Source: Rhabditophanes sp. KR3021
Taxonomy: Eukaryota; Nematoda; Chromadorea; Rhabditida; Alloionematidae
Length of the DNA: 64,000 nucleotides
Assembly (NCBI GenBank): GCA_963281155.1
Contig: CAUJLY010000001.1
Coordinates: forward strand, 7,316,001 to 7,380,000
Direction: 5' to 3'
Position 1 is the first letter of the stretch, and every line of letters begins with the position of its first letter. The position numbers and the translations under genes are program-made. This document shows, in pieces, positions 1-13,445 of this stretch. Under the pieces are notes generated by a model that saw only the letters and a program-made list of their open reading frames with translations, did no database searches and had not been told where the DNA came from.

Positions 1-1
1 A

Positions 2-2768
<2,767 letters not shown>

Positions 2769-4176
2769 ATGAATAATATTTTCTGTGTTCTCATCAGTAT
2801 AAAAATAAGTTTTTTATTAGTTCTATTTTAACTTGTAGATAACTTTGCTCATTTAAACGTAATTTGTGTTTTTATGTAAAGAGACTTTTATGAAGAGGTG
2901 TATTTATTTTTTATTGAATAAAGACTTTTTTGATAACTTTTATTTGATGTTGTTTTATGTACGTACATATATTTACTTAAATTAGAACAATTTTTTAATT
3001 AACTTATTTCTGTTCTTTTATAAGCACAAAACCTAATTAAAACAACCATGTAAATATTTCAAGTTGTATATCTACTTATGTATTGTCGAAATTGCGGCTT
3101 ACACTTATATTAAATCAATCCAAAATTTGGATAGTTTCAATTCTCTACCACATAATTTAAAATACCAAATTTAGATGTTACTATTCTTAACGTGAAGCTC
3201 CACTTTTGAATATGTCCTATTTATCAATCATTGATCTTGAGTCTTTTGATGTGGTAAGAAACCTTTTAATTATTGCACTAGTAATTTATTTATAGATATT
3301 TTCTCGTTGTAATAACTGAGAAATGCTTCGATAGTAAAATTCAATGTCAGAAGAGTTTCAAACTAGGCGAAGTTGTGATTTCACCACAATATGCATCCTG
3401 AAAGAAGAATAATTTTTAGTTATTAATTTACCAAAATAAAAGCTAATTCTAAAGTGCCTCAAAGTTACCAAATTAAATTCACCTATGACTTACTATTATC
3501 AAACTTCATCCCCGTTTAAGCATCCCTATCTCTTAAGAAATCTCCATCTTTTTAATATCCTTACTCTTTCTAAAATCATACAAATTGTCATATTTTAAGA
3601 ATGTTTTATCATTCTTGTTTTGTATTGCATAATTCTCAATTATCATCTGTCTACAAATAACTAAAGACCATTTTGAATACGCTCTATTATGTTATTTTTA
3701 ATTTATGTAAACTTGCCAATAATAACTCATTTTACATCTATGAATTGGATCAATATCCGGAACTGCAGGTGGATCGAGGTCAGGAACATCATCTTCTGGC
3801 ACTAACAACGAATCATCAAGCAGCACCAACTAATGGGTATTTTGAAATATCTTCTACAAATGTATTGATATCACTTGAAATTTTATAAAAATTATGCGAG
3901 TTTATTTTGTAACAATTTCGATATATCTATAAATAGTCCATTTTTGTAATATAAAATAAATTGTCTTTGAGTGTCTTTTAAAATAAATTAATATGTAAAT
4001 TGGTAATGATGCTGTTAACTGAATATAGTTGTTATCTGTGATTAATTAAGAATGTGCATTTAATCATCTTGTGATTTTGACGTCGATGAAGCTAAAACAA
4101 AATTAGTGATGTTCAACATTTTGTTTAATATTTTAAAGCATCTAAGGAATTTAATCTTCATTCATTAAATTTAGGA
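2769..4176. other. 3' flank of TTBK with a candidate alternative last exon
   Basis: The first part holds the TTBK 3'UTR and its AATAAA near 2918. Otherwise it is AT-rich with no convincing gene, except that 3769-3833 follows a good CTGCAG acceptor and reads GSRSGTSSSGTNNESSSSTN then stop. This Ser/Asn composition matches the TTBK tail. It could be joined in frame from a weak GT at 2756 inside the normal last exon. A second AATAAA cluster lies near 3953. Confidence 0.35.
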
Positions 4177-4999
4177 ATGAAAAGAACTACGTTGATTGTG
4201 TTATCTGTTTATGTTACCTTCCTAACAATATATTCCCTTGCAATTCCTTTAAGTCTTAAAAGTAAGTGTGAATAACTTATTAAATTATATATCTAACTCT
4301 CAGACATTAATGCACCTACGACCAAAGATGCTTATTTTGTGTTAGATTATCGTGATAATCAGAACGATGCGTTACTACAAAAAGTAAGTCTATTATAATG
4401 TATGAATAAACATATCCGTGTTTAAGGAAGCAACGATTACTAGCCAAATAATTGCAACGTGGAAAGTTTCGAGTGTTTCGAACAGAATAGGAGTAACATT
4501 CAATAGTAGAGAAGAAACCTTAATTGATCAAAGCGATCCGGGAACTCTGTCAGGCTCTTACAATAAAGATTTGACAACACTTTATACTGAGCCTAAATTA
4601 TTATCAAATTTTGTGTGTTTTCTTGAAAATAAGTGTGATAAATCTCTTTACCCAATTCCACGATTTAGTACTTTGAAGGGACCCACACTTCCATCTTTTT
4701 TATTTGATTTTCAGAATGCACTACTAACCATTAACAGTGACATCGAGTTGCCTGTGGAATCACCAAGTAGTCAGTTTACATTCATACTATTCACACAGCC
4801 TGATAATCAGCAAGAAATTGATAAGGCTGCCACGTTAATTAGAAACGATGCAATTTTTATGAACTACACAATAACTTATATAATCATTCGGATAAATAAG
4901 AATGACGGACTTGACTATTCGAAATTAAGCACGAATGTTTTCGATATAAACAATCCTTTTCTTGGAAGTATAATAACAAATCTATTTAAGCCATTGTAA
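4177..4999 (+). CDS. putative secreted protein, unrecognised
   Basis: Exons 4177-4261, 4304-4383 and 4427-4999 join in phase and give about 245 residues. The first exon is an obvious signal peptide (MKRTTLIVLSVYVTFLTIYS, followed by a small-residue cleavage region). The mature part has few cysteines and ends with a stretch of alternating hydrophobic strands and helix (FTFILFTQPDNQQEIDKAA, then TITYIIIRI), which resembles one beta-alpha-beta step of a von Willebrand A or Rossmann-like fold. No metal-site DxSxS is visible, so that resemblance is only a suggestion. It lies just upstream of another co-oriented unrecognised gene at 5147. I do not recognise the family. Confidence 0.7.
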
Positions 5000-5146
5000 A
5001 TCTTTTTCAATTTAAGTAATAAATCTTACCACGAACATCGTACATACAGATACATTTAGCTTTAATATACAATATTAGGTGAAGTCACTGCTTTAATCTA
5101 ACTTTTAGTATTTTACCTTCGCAAATTTATCTTAACCATTAACAAA

Positions 5147-6012
5147 ATGCACAAAGATTTATTCTATGTAAGTTTTTAATATTTAATTAAAGTAATCTGG
5201 TATTTTAGCTCAAACAAACAATATTGTTCAAAGAAGATGAGCAATTATTGGATGACGGTATAATAACACATAATTGTACTTGTAATTTTTATGGCAAAAC
5301 TGTAGACGACTCAATTCTATCTAAAATAATACGGAAAGGAGTAAAAAGTACAAAAAAGTTTGTAAGAAAAAATGATTACAAGTCAGAAAAAGAAAGACTG
5401 GTGATAAAAGACGGGGCAAAAAAATTAGACAAAAACGATAATTCTTGTGCTTTTTGTGCTTGCAAGTTTAGAAATAAACGAGCTACGCGAATTGTTTTCA
5501 ATGCTTCAATCATCAAAAACACACTTAAAATTGCGAGCAAAGGAATTCGTCGGGATGATCGTACTTTGGTGGAACGAATTAAGAAAATGGTGCAAGTTGG
5601 AATGAAAAGGGACATGAAACCAACGTCTATTACAATTACCAATGAAACAGATCAAACTTCGACTGTTGTCAAAGGCCACATTCTACCAAATCATTTTGTG
5701 CATAACGGCAACATCATTATCTTTGATTCCAAAAACGACAACTTCAAAATAGTCTGGTGGAACAAGGTATATTTTATCATCAAAGATGGGTGTATAAAAT
5801 TTTATTGCGATAACATTGGTGCAATTCTTGAACAATGCATGACATTTTACAAAGGTACGGCCACTTTCAATCTGGACTCAAAAAGATTTAGTGGGTGTAA
5901 TGTGATATTCTTTACTTTTGGCAAACCCAAAAAACTTTTAATCGATAGATATGGAAATTATTCAGAGAATGGTGATATGTTTGGAGACTTTACTTACGAA
6001 TTCACATACTAA
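5147..6012 (+). CDS. unrecognised Cys/Lys-rich protein
   Basis: A seven-codon first exon (5147-5167) is followed by a 41-nt intron ending TATTTTAG and a long exon 5209-6012, giving about 274 residues. There is no signal peptide. The N-terminal half has two Cys clusters (HNCTCNF near residue 30 and CAFCACKF near residue 90) in a very Lys/Arg-rich context. The C-terminal half is beta-rich with aromatic residues (IVWWNKVYFIIKDG, FFTFGKPKK, GDFTYEFTY). The clusters could bind metal, but spacing does not match a zinc finger I know. Coding status is supported by the long ORF and clean intron; function is unknown. Confidence 0.65.
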
Positions 6013-7083
6013 AGCAAGGACAACATTCTTACAAATAATTTATTAGATATTTTTAATTAGAAATAAATTTTTTTTATATTGTTTAAATTAAATCCATTTG
6101 CATTACAAATAAACATCCCTTCATTAATGAGTTTAGTTATTATCATAGAATATCAATCTTTTATAAAAACGGTCACAAGCATTCATGTTTTTTCAAATTT
6201 CTAAGTTATTATAATAATATGAGAGTCGAATAAAGTCCTTTTTTCAAGGAAAATGCTACAACTTTTGATGTTTTTAAATTATTTTATAGCTTAGGTAAGC
6301 AATTAATATTCTTTATTCAAGGAAAGAGTCGAAACTTTGAAGAGAATATTTGAATAAGGTCCATACTGTTTGCCGGTCGATATATATAATCTTGTTCGCT
6401 GATAGTTAGTGACTGAACTTGCCTTTATTGGTTTTTGGTATTTTGCAACATTTTGATTCTTTTCAGAATTAATTACACCCTTCGGAATATCCTTTTTGAA
6501 CCCTTTTACCATCTTCAAACACCATATTGGCCATATCAATTTGGTATCAGGTGTAAACACTGGATGTGACTTTTTAGCTTCATGCACATATTAAACAGTT
6601 CAAATTTTATAACTACTTTTATTTATTATAGATATGAAAGTTCTCTATTTATGGCAAGTTTAATGAACTGATCAATTTTATTATCAGATCAAACTCGAAG
6701 TCCGTCAACTTATCTAATTTGGTTGAATCTTTATAAACTTGGATTCCAAAATATGTTCAAGCACATTATATGTTTTCTTTTAAGTAATTTATTTTCAAAC
6801 TTATAAAATATTAATTTTAACTAATTTACATTGTTTACAAATAAATACTCAACTGTAATTTATTTCTACTAAGTATGTTGTTTAATTAATTGGTTTACTC
6901 TTAAACAGCAACATGAAGAAAAGGATCAATTAGATAAACGGAATAAAAAGCGCCAATTTTGCTACAAACAGTATCAAAAGCTACATCATCAATTTTTCGT
7001 AATTAGTCGCCAGCATAGGTGTATTGAACTATTAAAGCAAAAAATCTTTATTAACCATTCATTACAATTAACTTTATTCAATT
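6013..7083. other. intergenic, weak coding fragments only
   Basis: AT-rich. On the minus strand 6303-6587 is open for 94 codons (a lysine-rich reading with IWPIWCLKMVKGF and RLYISTGKQYGPYSN), but no ATG, splice partner or family was found. On the plus strand roughly 6907-7117 is open for about 70 codons with a Gln/Lys-rich start and no ATG. Either may be a gene relic; neither can be called. Confidence 0.3.
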
Positions 7084-7496
7084 ATGTCCGTTCAATTAGA
7101 TTACTTCAAATCAGTTAAACATTTAATAGAACAAGTAAGTTAACATAATGCTAAATTTTTGTATATATTTCAAACTAAAAATGTTCCCGGTATCTTTGAT
7201 AATTTGCCATGCAAGTCACTTAATATTGTATATGAATGAAGAGGTGATTTTTACTATACTTGTCGTTGGGTTCATTACGACAACGAAACCAGTAAGAATC
7301 AATGGTGTTCCTTTTTGATAAATTAGATTGGAACTTAATTTCTCTCAAATTCTTTGGAACTATTCTAAAAACATGTTCTAATATTTATAAAGTTAATGAT
7401 GCTGACCGTTTTATTTATAAGAAATCTACATTTTTAATCAATCCAACATTTGCTCACTCTGATACAGAACATAATATTAAACAGTCAAAGATTTAA
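7084..7496 (+). pseudogene. probable decayed gene, family unknown
   Basis: ATG at 7084 opens 17 codons ending at a GTAAGT donor. The expected acceptor reads tttcaa instead of tttcag. Beyond it the same frame continues with protein-like sequence (TKNVPGIFDNLPCKSLNIVYE), a TGA, then GDFYYTCRWVHYDNETSK and a TAG, followed by another open frame with DKLDWNLISLKFFGTILK in a different phase. The loss of the acceptor AG, two in-frame stops and a frame change fit a dead gene. The parent family was not recognised. Confidence 0.4.
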
Positions 7497-8084
7497 CTAC
7501 CTTTTGTAACCAAAATAATAATTTGCCATTTTTATAAAATATATCACATTAAGTTTGAACAATTGCGCGTCCATTATAATTAATTGACATTTTAGACAAG
7601 GAAACAAAAAGCTAACTTCAGATTGAAACGCACTATTAAAGTATAAATTTCCTTTTTCTCAATAAAACTGCCATTAAAATTTGCGTAGATGATTTAAAAT
7701 TGTATATAACATAACATTAAGTCTAAGACACGCACTCAACAAAATGTACTCCTACGTCTGAATTAAATGTTACTTTGTTCTGGCAACTTCATCAATCAAA
7801 CTTGGAACAATAAGAGGTAATTAATTATATAATACATTCAAGTAATTTTTTGGAGGAAGTACTTTTGTTAAGAAACAAAGATATACTTAATTTATATATA
7901 AAAGATTCAGTAATTATTAAGCGCAAATTTGCAGATTTTAATCTAATTTTTGAATACATTTGATTGGGAATCTACTTATTAGGAGCGTTAAATATATGTA
8001 GTAGATATATGGGTAATCCTGAAAAGTAACAGTTATATTTTAGAGAGTAAACGTTATTTTATTTTTGAATTACAAATTTGTGCT
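7497..8084. other. intergenic upstream of receptor gene
   Basis: AT-rich spacer. No open frame, RNA gene or repeat was recognised; it presumably holds the promoter of the chemoreceptor gene starting at 8085. Confidence 0.5.
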
Positions 8085-9134
8085 ATGGCAGTTTATTTAA
8101 ATGACTCAAATTGGCATCTTCTTGATAGAAATTACCTACCTGCTGCAATTCAGCAGGAAGTTATTCTTCCAATAATGTCAATACCAAATTTTTATTTCAT
8201 CTACTTAGCAATAACTCAAGAAGCTTTCAAAAAACGCCCAGTTCTAAGAAAATCCATCATTGTCTTTTCAATCATAAATCTAATTAACATCTGGAATACC
8301 ATTATATTCACTACAATCTACCTGATTTATTACTCCATTGTAAACAACGGCTATATCTACTCACCTTATTGCTATAGATTTCGGCTAGTGGTTATGTTTA
8401 TGGGAACTTTTTCAGGAACTGTGCCATTCATCTATAGCATCCACCGTTATATTTCGGTTTTCTGTAAAATACAAAGATGGGAACCATTTATTATTATCGG
8501 ATTAGGTTTTATTTGTAATAGCGCCGTCATAATTATTTTTCTTTTTAATATACTTCAAATTGACGGAGCAGAGTTCGGAGATGAAGTTTGCGGAGCTTTG
8601 ATTAAATCTACTAATCCTTTAATTGATCTTTTGCTTATTCCATCTTACATTTTATGCTTAGCACCGCCAGTATTAGTAATCATCATGAACTTCCTCTTCA
8701 TAAAAAAATTACAAAAAATAAAAAAGTCAAGCAAAAGTGCCATGCCCGGCGAACGGTCCGTCATCATCAATTTGATAATTCAGGCAATTCAACCTATTTT
8801 AACAAATTACCTCCAAAATATTGTATACATTTACTATTTGGCAAGTAAGTAAACAACTTTATAATTAATAACAACTTATTTAAACTTACTTCATTTAGCC
8901 GGTAATAGCTATTTTATAGTTTGGAGGCTAGTTGATGCTATTGTTTCAATTTGTTATGGCACAAATGTTTTATTGGCAGTAATCTTTGTGGATGACATCA
9001 AACGAATTGTATTCAAGCATTTGGGACTGCCCCGTTTCTTGTTATTCAAGAATATTCAAATTAATAATACTTCTTCTGTAGGTGCTACAAGGGTACCTTT
9101 ACAGAAGTTAAGTAAGTCGCAAAGAGTGGATTGA
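8085..9134 (+). CDS. nematode serpentine (7TM) chemoreceptor
   Basis: Two exons (8085-8844, 8899-9134) with a GTAAGT..TTTAG intron give 331 residues with seven hydrophobic segments. Features shared with its paralogues here: KRPVLRKSIIVFSIIN after TM1, GTFSGTVPFIYSIHRYISVF at TM3 and its cytoplasmic end (a DRY-like position), a conserved Cys in the loop before TM5, and the terminal DDIKRIVFKHLG. The C-tail is short. It is followed by a dead paralogue (9384) and an intact one (11256), so it is part of a tandem array. Expected in sensory neurons as an odorant/pheromone receptor by family analogy. The exact sr class is not assignable by eye. Confidence 0.85.
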
Positions 9135-9383
9135 ATAAAAAGTGTGACGTGTCAATTTCTACTCACAATGAGTCTTTCGAATTGTAAATCTATATAAATT
9201 TCGTTTACCATACTTTTATTCGTAATAAAAATGTATAATTATTGCCTTTCTGTGATTTTTATAAGTTCCTTTTTCGGTCAAGTGCAATGCTAATTAGCTG
9301 TAATTACAAAATTAGGTCCAACTTGGAGGTCTAATTGGAAGTTTAAACAAATATTTATCTAAATAATCTTAATTAAACGGATT

Positions 9384-10252
9384 ATGGAAAACACAACAAT
9401 TTGAAGTTGGCAATATATTAACAAAAATTATCTTTCATCAGCTATTACAAATGAAATATTCTTTGTGTTCCCTGGAATTCCAAATTTTCTTTTTCTGGCA
9501 GCAGCAGAAGAAGCTTTCAAGGCAAGAGAAGTTTTGAAACACTCAATTATTATTTTTTCTTTATTGAACTTGATTACAATTTTATCGACCATACTCCCAA
9601 CCACAATGCATTTGATCTCATATGCAAGTAGATCAAATTTTCATTCCTTTTAGACTGATCATAATTGCAATGGGAACAATTTCAGGTACAACTCCATTTA
9701 TTTGGACAATTCATAGATACTTGCACGTATTTTATAAAGTTAAAAAATTCACAATCGTAATAATAACCACTATATTCATAATACTTAATATTGCAATCTT
9801 ACTTACTCTTTCTTTTGACATTCTTCAAATAAATGGGATTGTCATGCATGGCCAAATATGTGGCAAATTAATTATATCCAATCATTTCATGATAAGTTAT
9901 CTAATAATTCCAAATATTCATTTGCTCTGACACCGCCGGTTCTTGTTCTATTTCTAAATTGGTTATTCAACCATTGATATCAAATGCCATACCAACTTTG
10001 ATTTATTTATATAATGTTTGGAGTAAGTTTTGAATAATTAAGTGAAAATAACTTCTATTTGTAGGCGGAGATTACTTACCAATAGCTTGGAAAATTGCTG
10101 GAGTAATTATTGGGATAACTTATGGTTCAAATATTTGTTTATTAATTATTTTTGTGAAAGCAATCAAGATTATTGTTTTTAGACATTTGAATTTGAGAAA
10201 GTATGCTTGTTTCAAGAGTATTAAAATGGAACAAGGAAGTGCAATCTATTGA
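9384..10252 (+). pseudogene. dead 7TM chemoreceptor paralogue
   Basis: Clearly homologous to the flanking receptors (IPNFLFLAAAEEAFKAREVL, MGTISGTTPFIWTIHRYLHVF, FDILQINGIVMHGQICGKL, and a last exon ending KAIKIIVFRHLNL). It is broken by a TGA at codon 7, a frameshift near 9625-9655 between TM2 and TM3, and further frame loss plus a deletion near 9930-9965 that removes the loop before TM6. The intron near 10022-10064 is still recognisable. A non-functional tandem duplicate. Confidence 0.85.
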
Positions 10253-11255
10253 AACTTTTCAAAGACACTAATTAAATGTAAATTTTATTGAATTTATTTT
10301 TAGAGATGACTCTGCTCAAAGAACGTGCCTATTTGTATATATTGTACTCTGATTTATAAAATTGTGCTTATGGGGTTTTTAAGTAAATATTTTGTTCATT
10401 CAATTAAATTATTAATCGTCTCAATTGCGCCTTAACTGCGATTACTTTTTAAAACTAAACATGACTAATACTTAATTCAACGCATTATTTCATCGTTTGA
10501 ACATGAAAGCAAATTTAACATTTTTTGAATGACAAGAAAGAAATTAAAACAAAATTTATGGAGGATGCATTATCAGTGAAATCTTTAAAAGTCAATTTTA
10601 GAATAGAACAGTTTTTCTCATTTCAACTGCAATGTTATGTCAAATAAGAGGATATTTGTTAGATCTGAAGAAGCATAACTTATTTATATTGACTAAGAAT
10701 CGAACTTTTAGAGCTTATTTACTATTCAGATTCAACTGATTACGATAATAGAGCAAAGGTGAATTATATCACATATTTTACTTTATATACTTTGCATTTT
10801 ACTAGCATTTCTTAATACATTAGCATTACCACACAATAATCACTAAATAAAGGCACAAAAATAACAATTGAAAAATGAAGTGTCGTACAATAAATTGTAT
10901 TACAACGTAATTATAATTACATATCATATTATTTTAAATTAAACTCAAACTATAAACTTATTCTTTCTTAGTTAAACAAAACCATCATGAATAAAATATA
11001 AAAACATAAATCCTACCAAAAAACAAATATTTAACTAAAAAGCAATTTGTGCCAATTCTACCCCGCTCTACACATTTCAATTAAATATAATAGACCATAT
11101 CAAATGACATCATGATATCTTATAGTTTTGAGCTTCATGCAGTTTGCAAAATATTTTTTAAAATTGTATTTTAACAAGATAGAAAGAAGTGTGTTCGTAC
11201 TTATTTAATATACCTTTTAAAAAATATTCATTTCAATAAAAGGTAATCTTTGAGA
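10253..11255. other. intergenic between receptor paralogues
   Basis: AT-rich; no open frame of note, RNA gene or repeat recognised. Confidence 0.5.
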
Positions 11256-12287
11256 ATGGACTATAATTTTACATTAAATACATTTTATCCTATAAATGAA
11301 GAGTATTTGTTGGCAGCATGGCAACAGCAGATTTTAATCCCTTTTGCTTTGTTACCTAATTTTTATTTTCTTTACCTGTCCTCGACACAAACATCCTTCA
11401 AAAGAAGACCCATCTTGCGAAAATCAATCATAATCTTCTCAATAATCTACATAATCAGTAGTTTCAACATTTTAACCGTGACATCCCTTTACCTAGCCTC
11501 ATTTTATTCAACCAAATTTATTAATCCAAATATTTGTGGCTTCTTTCGTATTTGGCAATATTTTTTTGGAACCATTATATCGACGACTCCACTTATTTAT
11601 TCCATTATACGATATGTAGCTGTCATATTTAATATCGAGGTAAATATTTGGTTAATATCAACCTTATTTGTAATAATTAATCTACCTATTATCAATTTGA
11701 CAGTAGCTAACTTTTTGAACATTGGTGTCAAGGGTCAATATGATGAAATTTGCGGAGTAGTTCAAATTGCACACGAAGATTGGTTGAAAGCCTGGCAGTT
11801 ACCGGCATTTCTGTCAGCCATCGCATCTCCACTACTATCAGCTTTAATCAACATAGTTTTTCTGAATAGACTCAAAAAAATAACTATGCCAAGCAAAAAA
11901 GCTTTCAAAGATGAAAAAGCTATCATATTTAACTTATTTATTCAGTCAATTTTGCCATTTATGTCTAATTTTTTATCGGCCATTATGTACCTATATTTGT
12001 TTGTTAGTAAGTTTATGCTTATTTAGATAATATTTTATTTATTTATTCTTATAGCAAAGGATAATATATATTTGATGTGGAGACTGATTGACGGCATCGT
12101 GTCTATTTCATATGGAACACATGTCATCTTGTCTGTTATGTTTATTCAAGAAATTAAGAGAATTGTTTTGAACCATACGGGTATCAGGAGTTATAGTGAT
12201 TCACATGCGAATGAGAATGGAAATCATGTTAGAATCATTGCATCGATTAGACGATTTTCAATTGAGCGGGAGTGTTGTGATTTGTGA
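11256..12287 (+). CDS. nematode serpentine (7TM) chemoreceptor
   Basis: Exons 11256-12006 and 12055-12287, intron GTAAGT..ATAG at the same place and phase as in the 8085 paralogue; 327 residues. The ATG at 11256 is preferred over an in-frame TTG two codons upstream. Shared signatures are KRRPILRKSIIIFSIIY, FFGTIISTTPLIYSIIRYVAV and IQEIKRIVLNHTG. Seven hydrophobic segments, and a conserved Cys in the second extracellular loop (DEICGVV). Its stop codon lies only 2 nt from the stop codon of the minus-strand MO25-like gene, so the two transcripts must overlap at their 3' ends. Confidence 0.85.
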
Positions 12288-12289
12288 TG

Positions 12290-13343
12290 TTAAAAATGAA
12301 CTAAGGCAAATGATTTATTGTCTTCAACCAATTCATTCAGACGACTTACTAGATAAAGTCTGGTGGATTGAAATTTAACATCATCTGAAAAAAGAAACGC
12401 CAAGTCATTCAAATTTTCAACAAACGTCTCTTCTGAGTCACGCAGAGCTTCGATTGTGGTGTCATTAACAACATCTCTTGAAAGAAACATTTTCAAACAA
12501 TTAACAGCTTCTCTCTTGACATGTCTGCAAACTGTGCCAGTTAAAGGAATGAAAATAATCAATTCATTCTCATCTTCCAAAAACTTAGTTTCAAGCTTCT
12601 TGTCTTTGCAGTTATTAAAAATGATTTGCAACAAGATACATGATTTGCTGTTGATCAACAATCTGTTGTAATTTTTAAAGAAAAGATCATAATTGATAGT
12701 GTTTTCAAAATTAGTATTTACGATGGTACGAATAATTTAAAGGCTTCAATCGGAATGCGGGTTTGCTGCTGTGTAGATTTTGCTAGAACAGAAAAATCCT
12801 TATGTTTAAGAATGATTGAGACTAGATCATCGTGATGACACAATTCGTGAAATATTGTTACATAATTTTCAGGAAAATTTGCTTGGGAGCTAAACAAACC
12901 AAGAATAAGCGCAGATATAATAAGTGGATTTGTTTTGACATATTCAACACCCTCATTTTGATCATCAATTTTGTGAGTAAGAATTTTGATAAATAATCCA
13001 ACACTTTCTTGAGCGATTTCAAAAGAACCGACTAACAACGTTTGGGTCAAAACAAATGGAATATGATGCTTGAAAATCATCTTTAGCATGTCGGCGGCCT
13101 TTAATTAAGTTGATAAATATATAAATAAAAATATTTAACTAACCTCCCTTCCTTTTTGATATTACCCCAATCATCTAGAAGAACCTCTTTTATTTCCAAG
13201 AAACATTTTGTGGCTCTTGGTTGAGTTTGATTGCGGAAAACTCTGACAGTAATAGTGTCAGTATAATGATAAATATTCCTTCTGAGTCTTTTCGCAATCT
13301 TTTCGTTTTTGGAATTAAAAAGCTCCTTCAGGTCCGAGAGCAT
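12290..13343 (-). CDS. highly divergent MO25/CAB39-like scaffold protein
   Basis: MO25 is the armadillo-like scaffold that activates LKB1/STK-family kinases with STRAD. Three blocks keep the MO25 order: 13140-13343 (start MLSDLKELF; CFLEIKEVLL), 12730-13098 (EGRL/AADMLKMIF across the junction; NYVTIFHELCHHDDLVSIIL; IEAFKLF) and 12290-12662 (VCRHVKREAVNCLKMFL, then TRLYLVSRLNELVE near the end). Exon 1/2 joins in phase with a GTTAAA donor at 13139. Exon 2/3, with the obvious donor at 12729 and acceptor before 12662, is out of phase by one base. It is therefore either mis-assembled, unusually spliced or a young pseudogene. The ORF extends upstream to 13445, but that part is a hydrophobic AT-rich stretch and probably not coding. 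Confidence 0.65.
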
Positions 13344-13445
13344 AATTAAATCACTAAAGAAGATAAACGCCAAAAAAGGATACACACGAAAAGATGTTTT
13401 GTGAAAGTAAAAAAGAATAAGAACGAAAATCTTTAATATATGCAT

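Noticed and set aside
13344..13445. In-frame N-terminal extension of the MO25-like gene that looks like a signal or TM segment
   Set aside because: MO25 proteins are cytoplasmic; the stretch is AT-rich hydrophobic sequence upstream of a better ATG at 13343.
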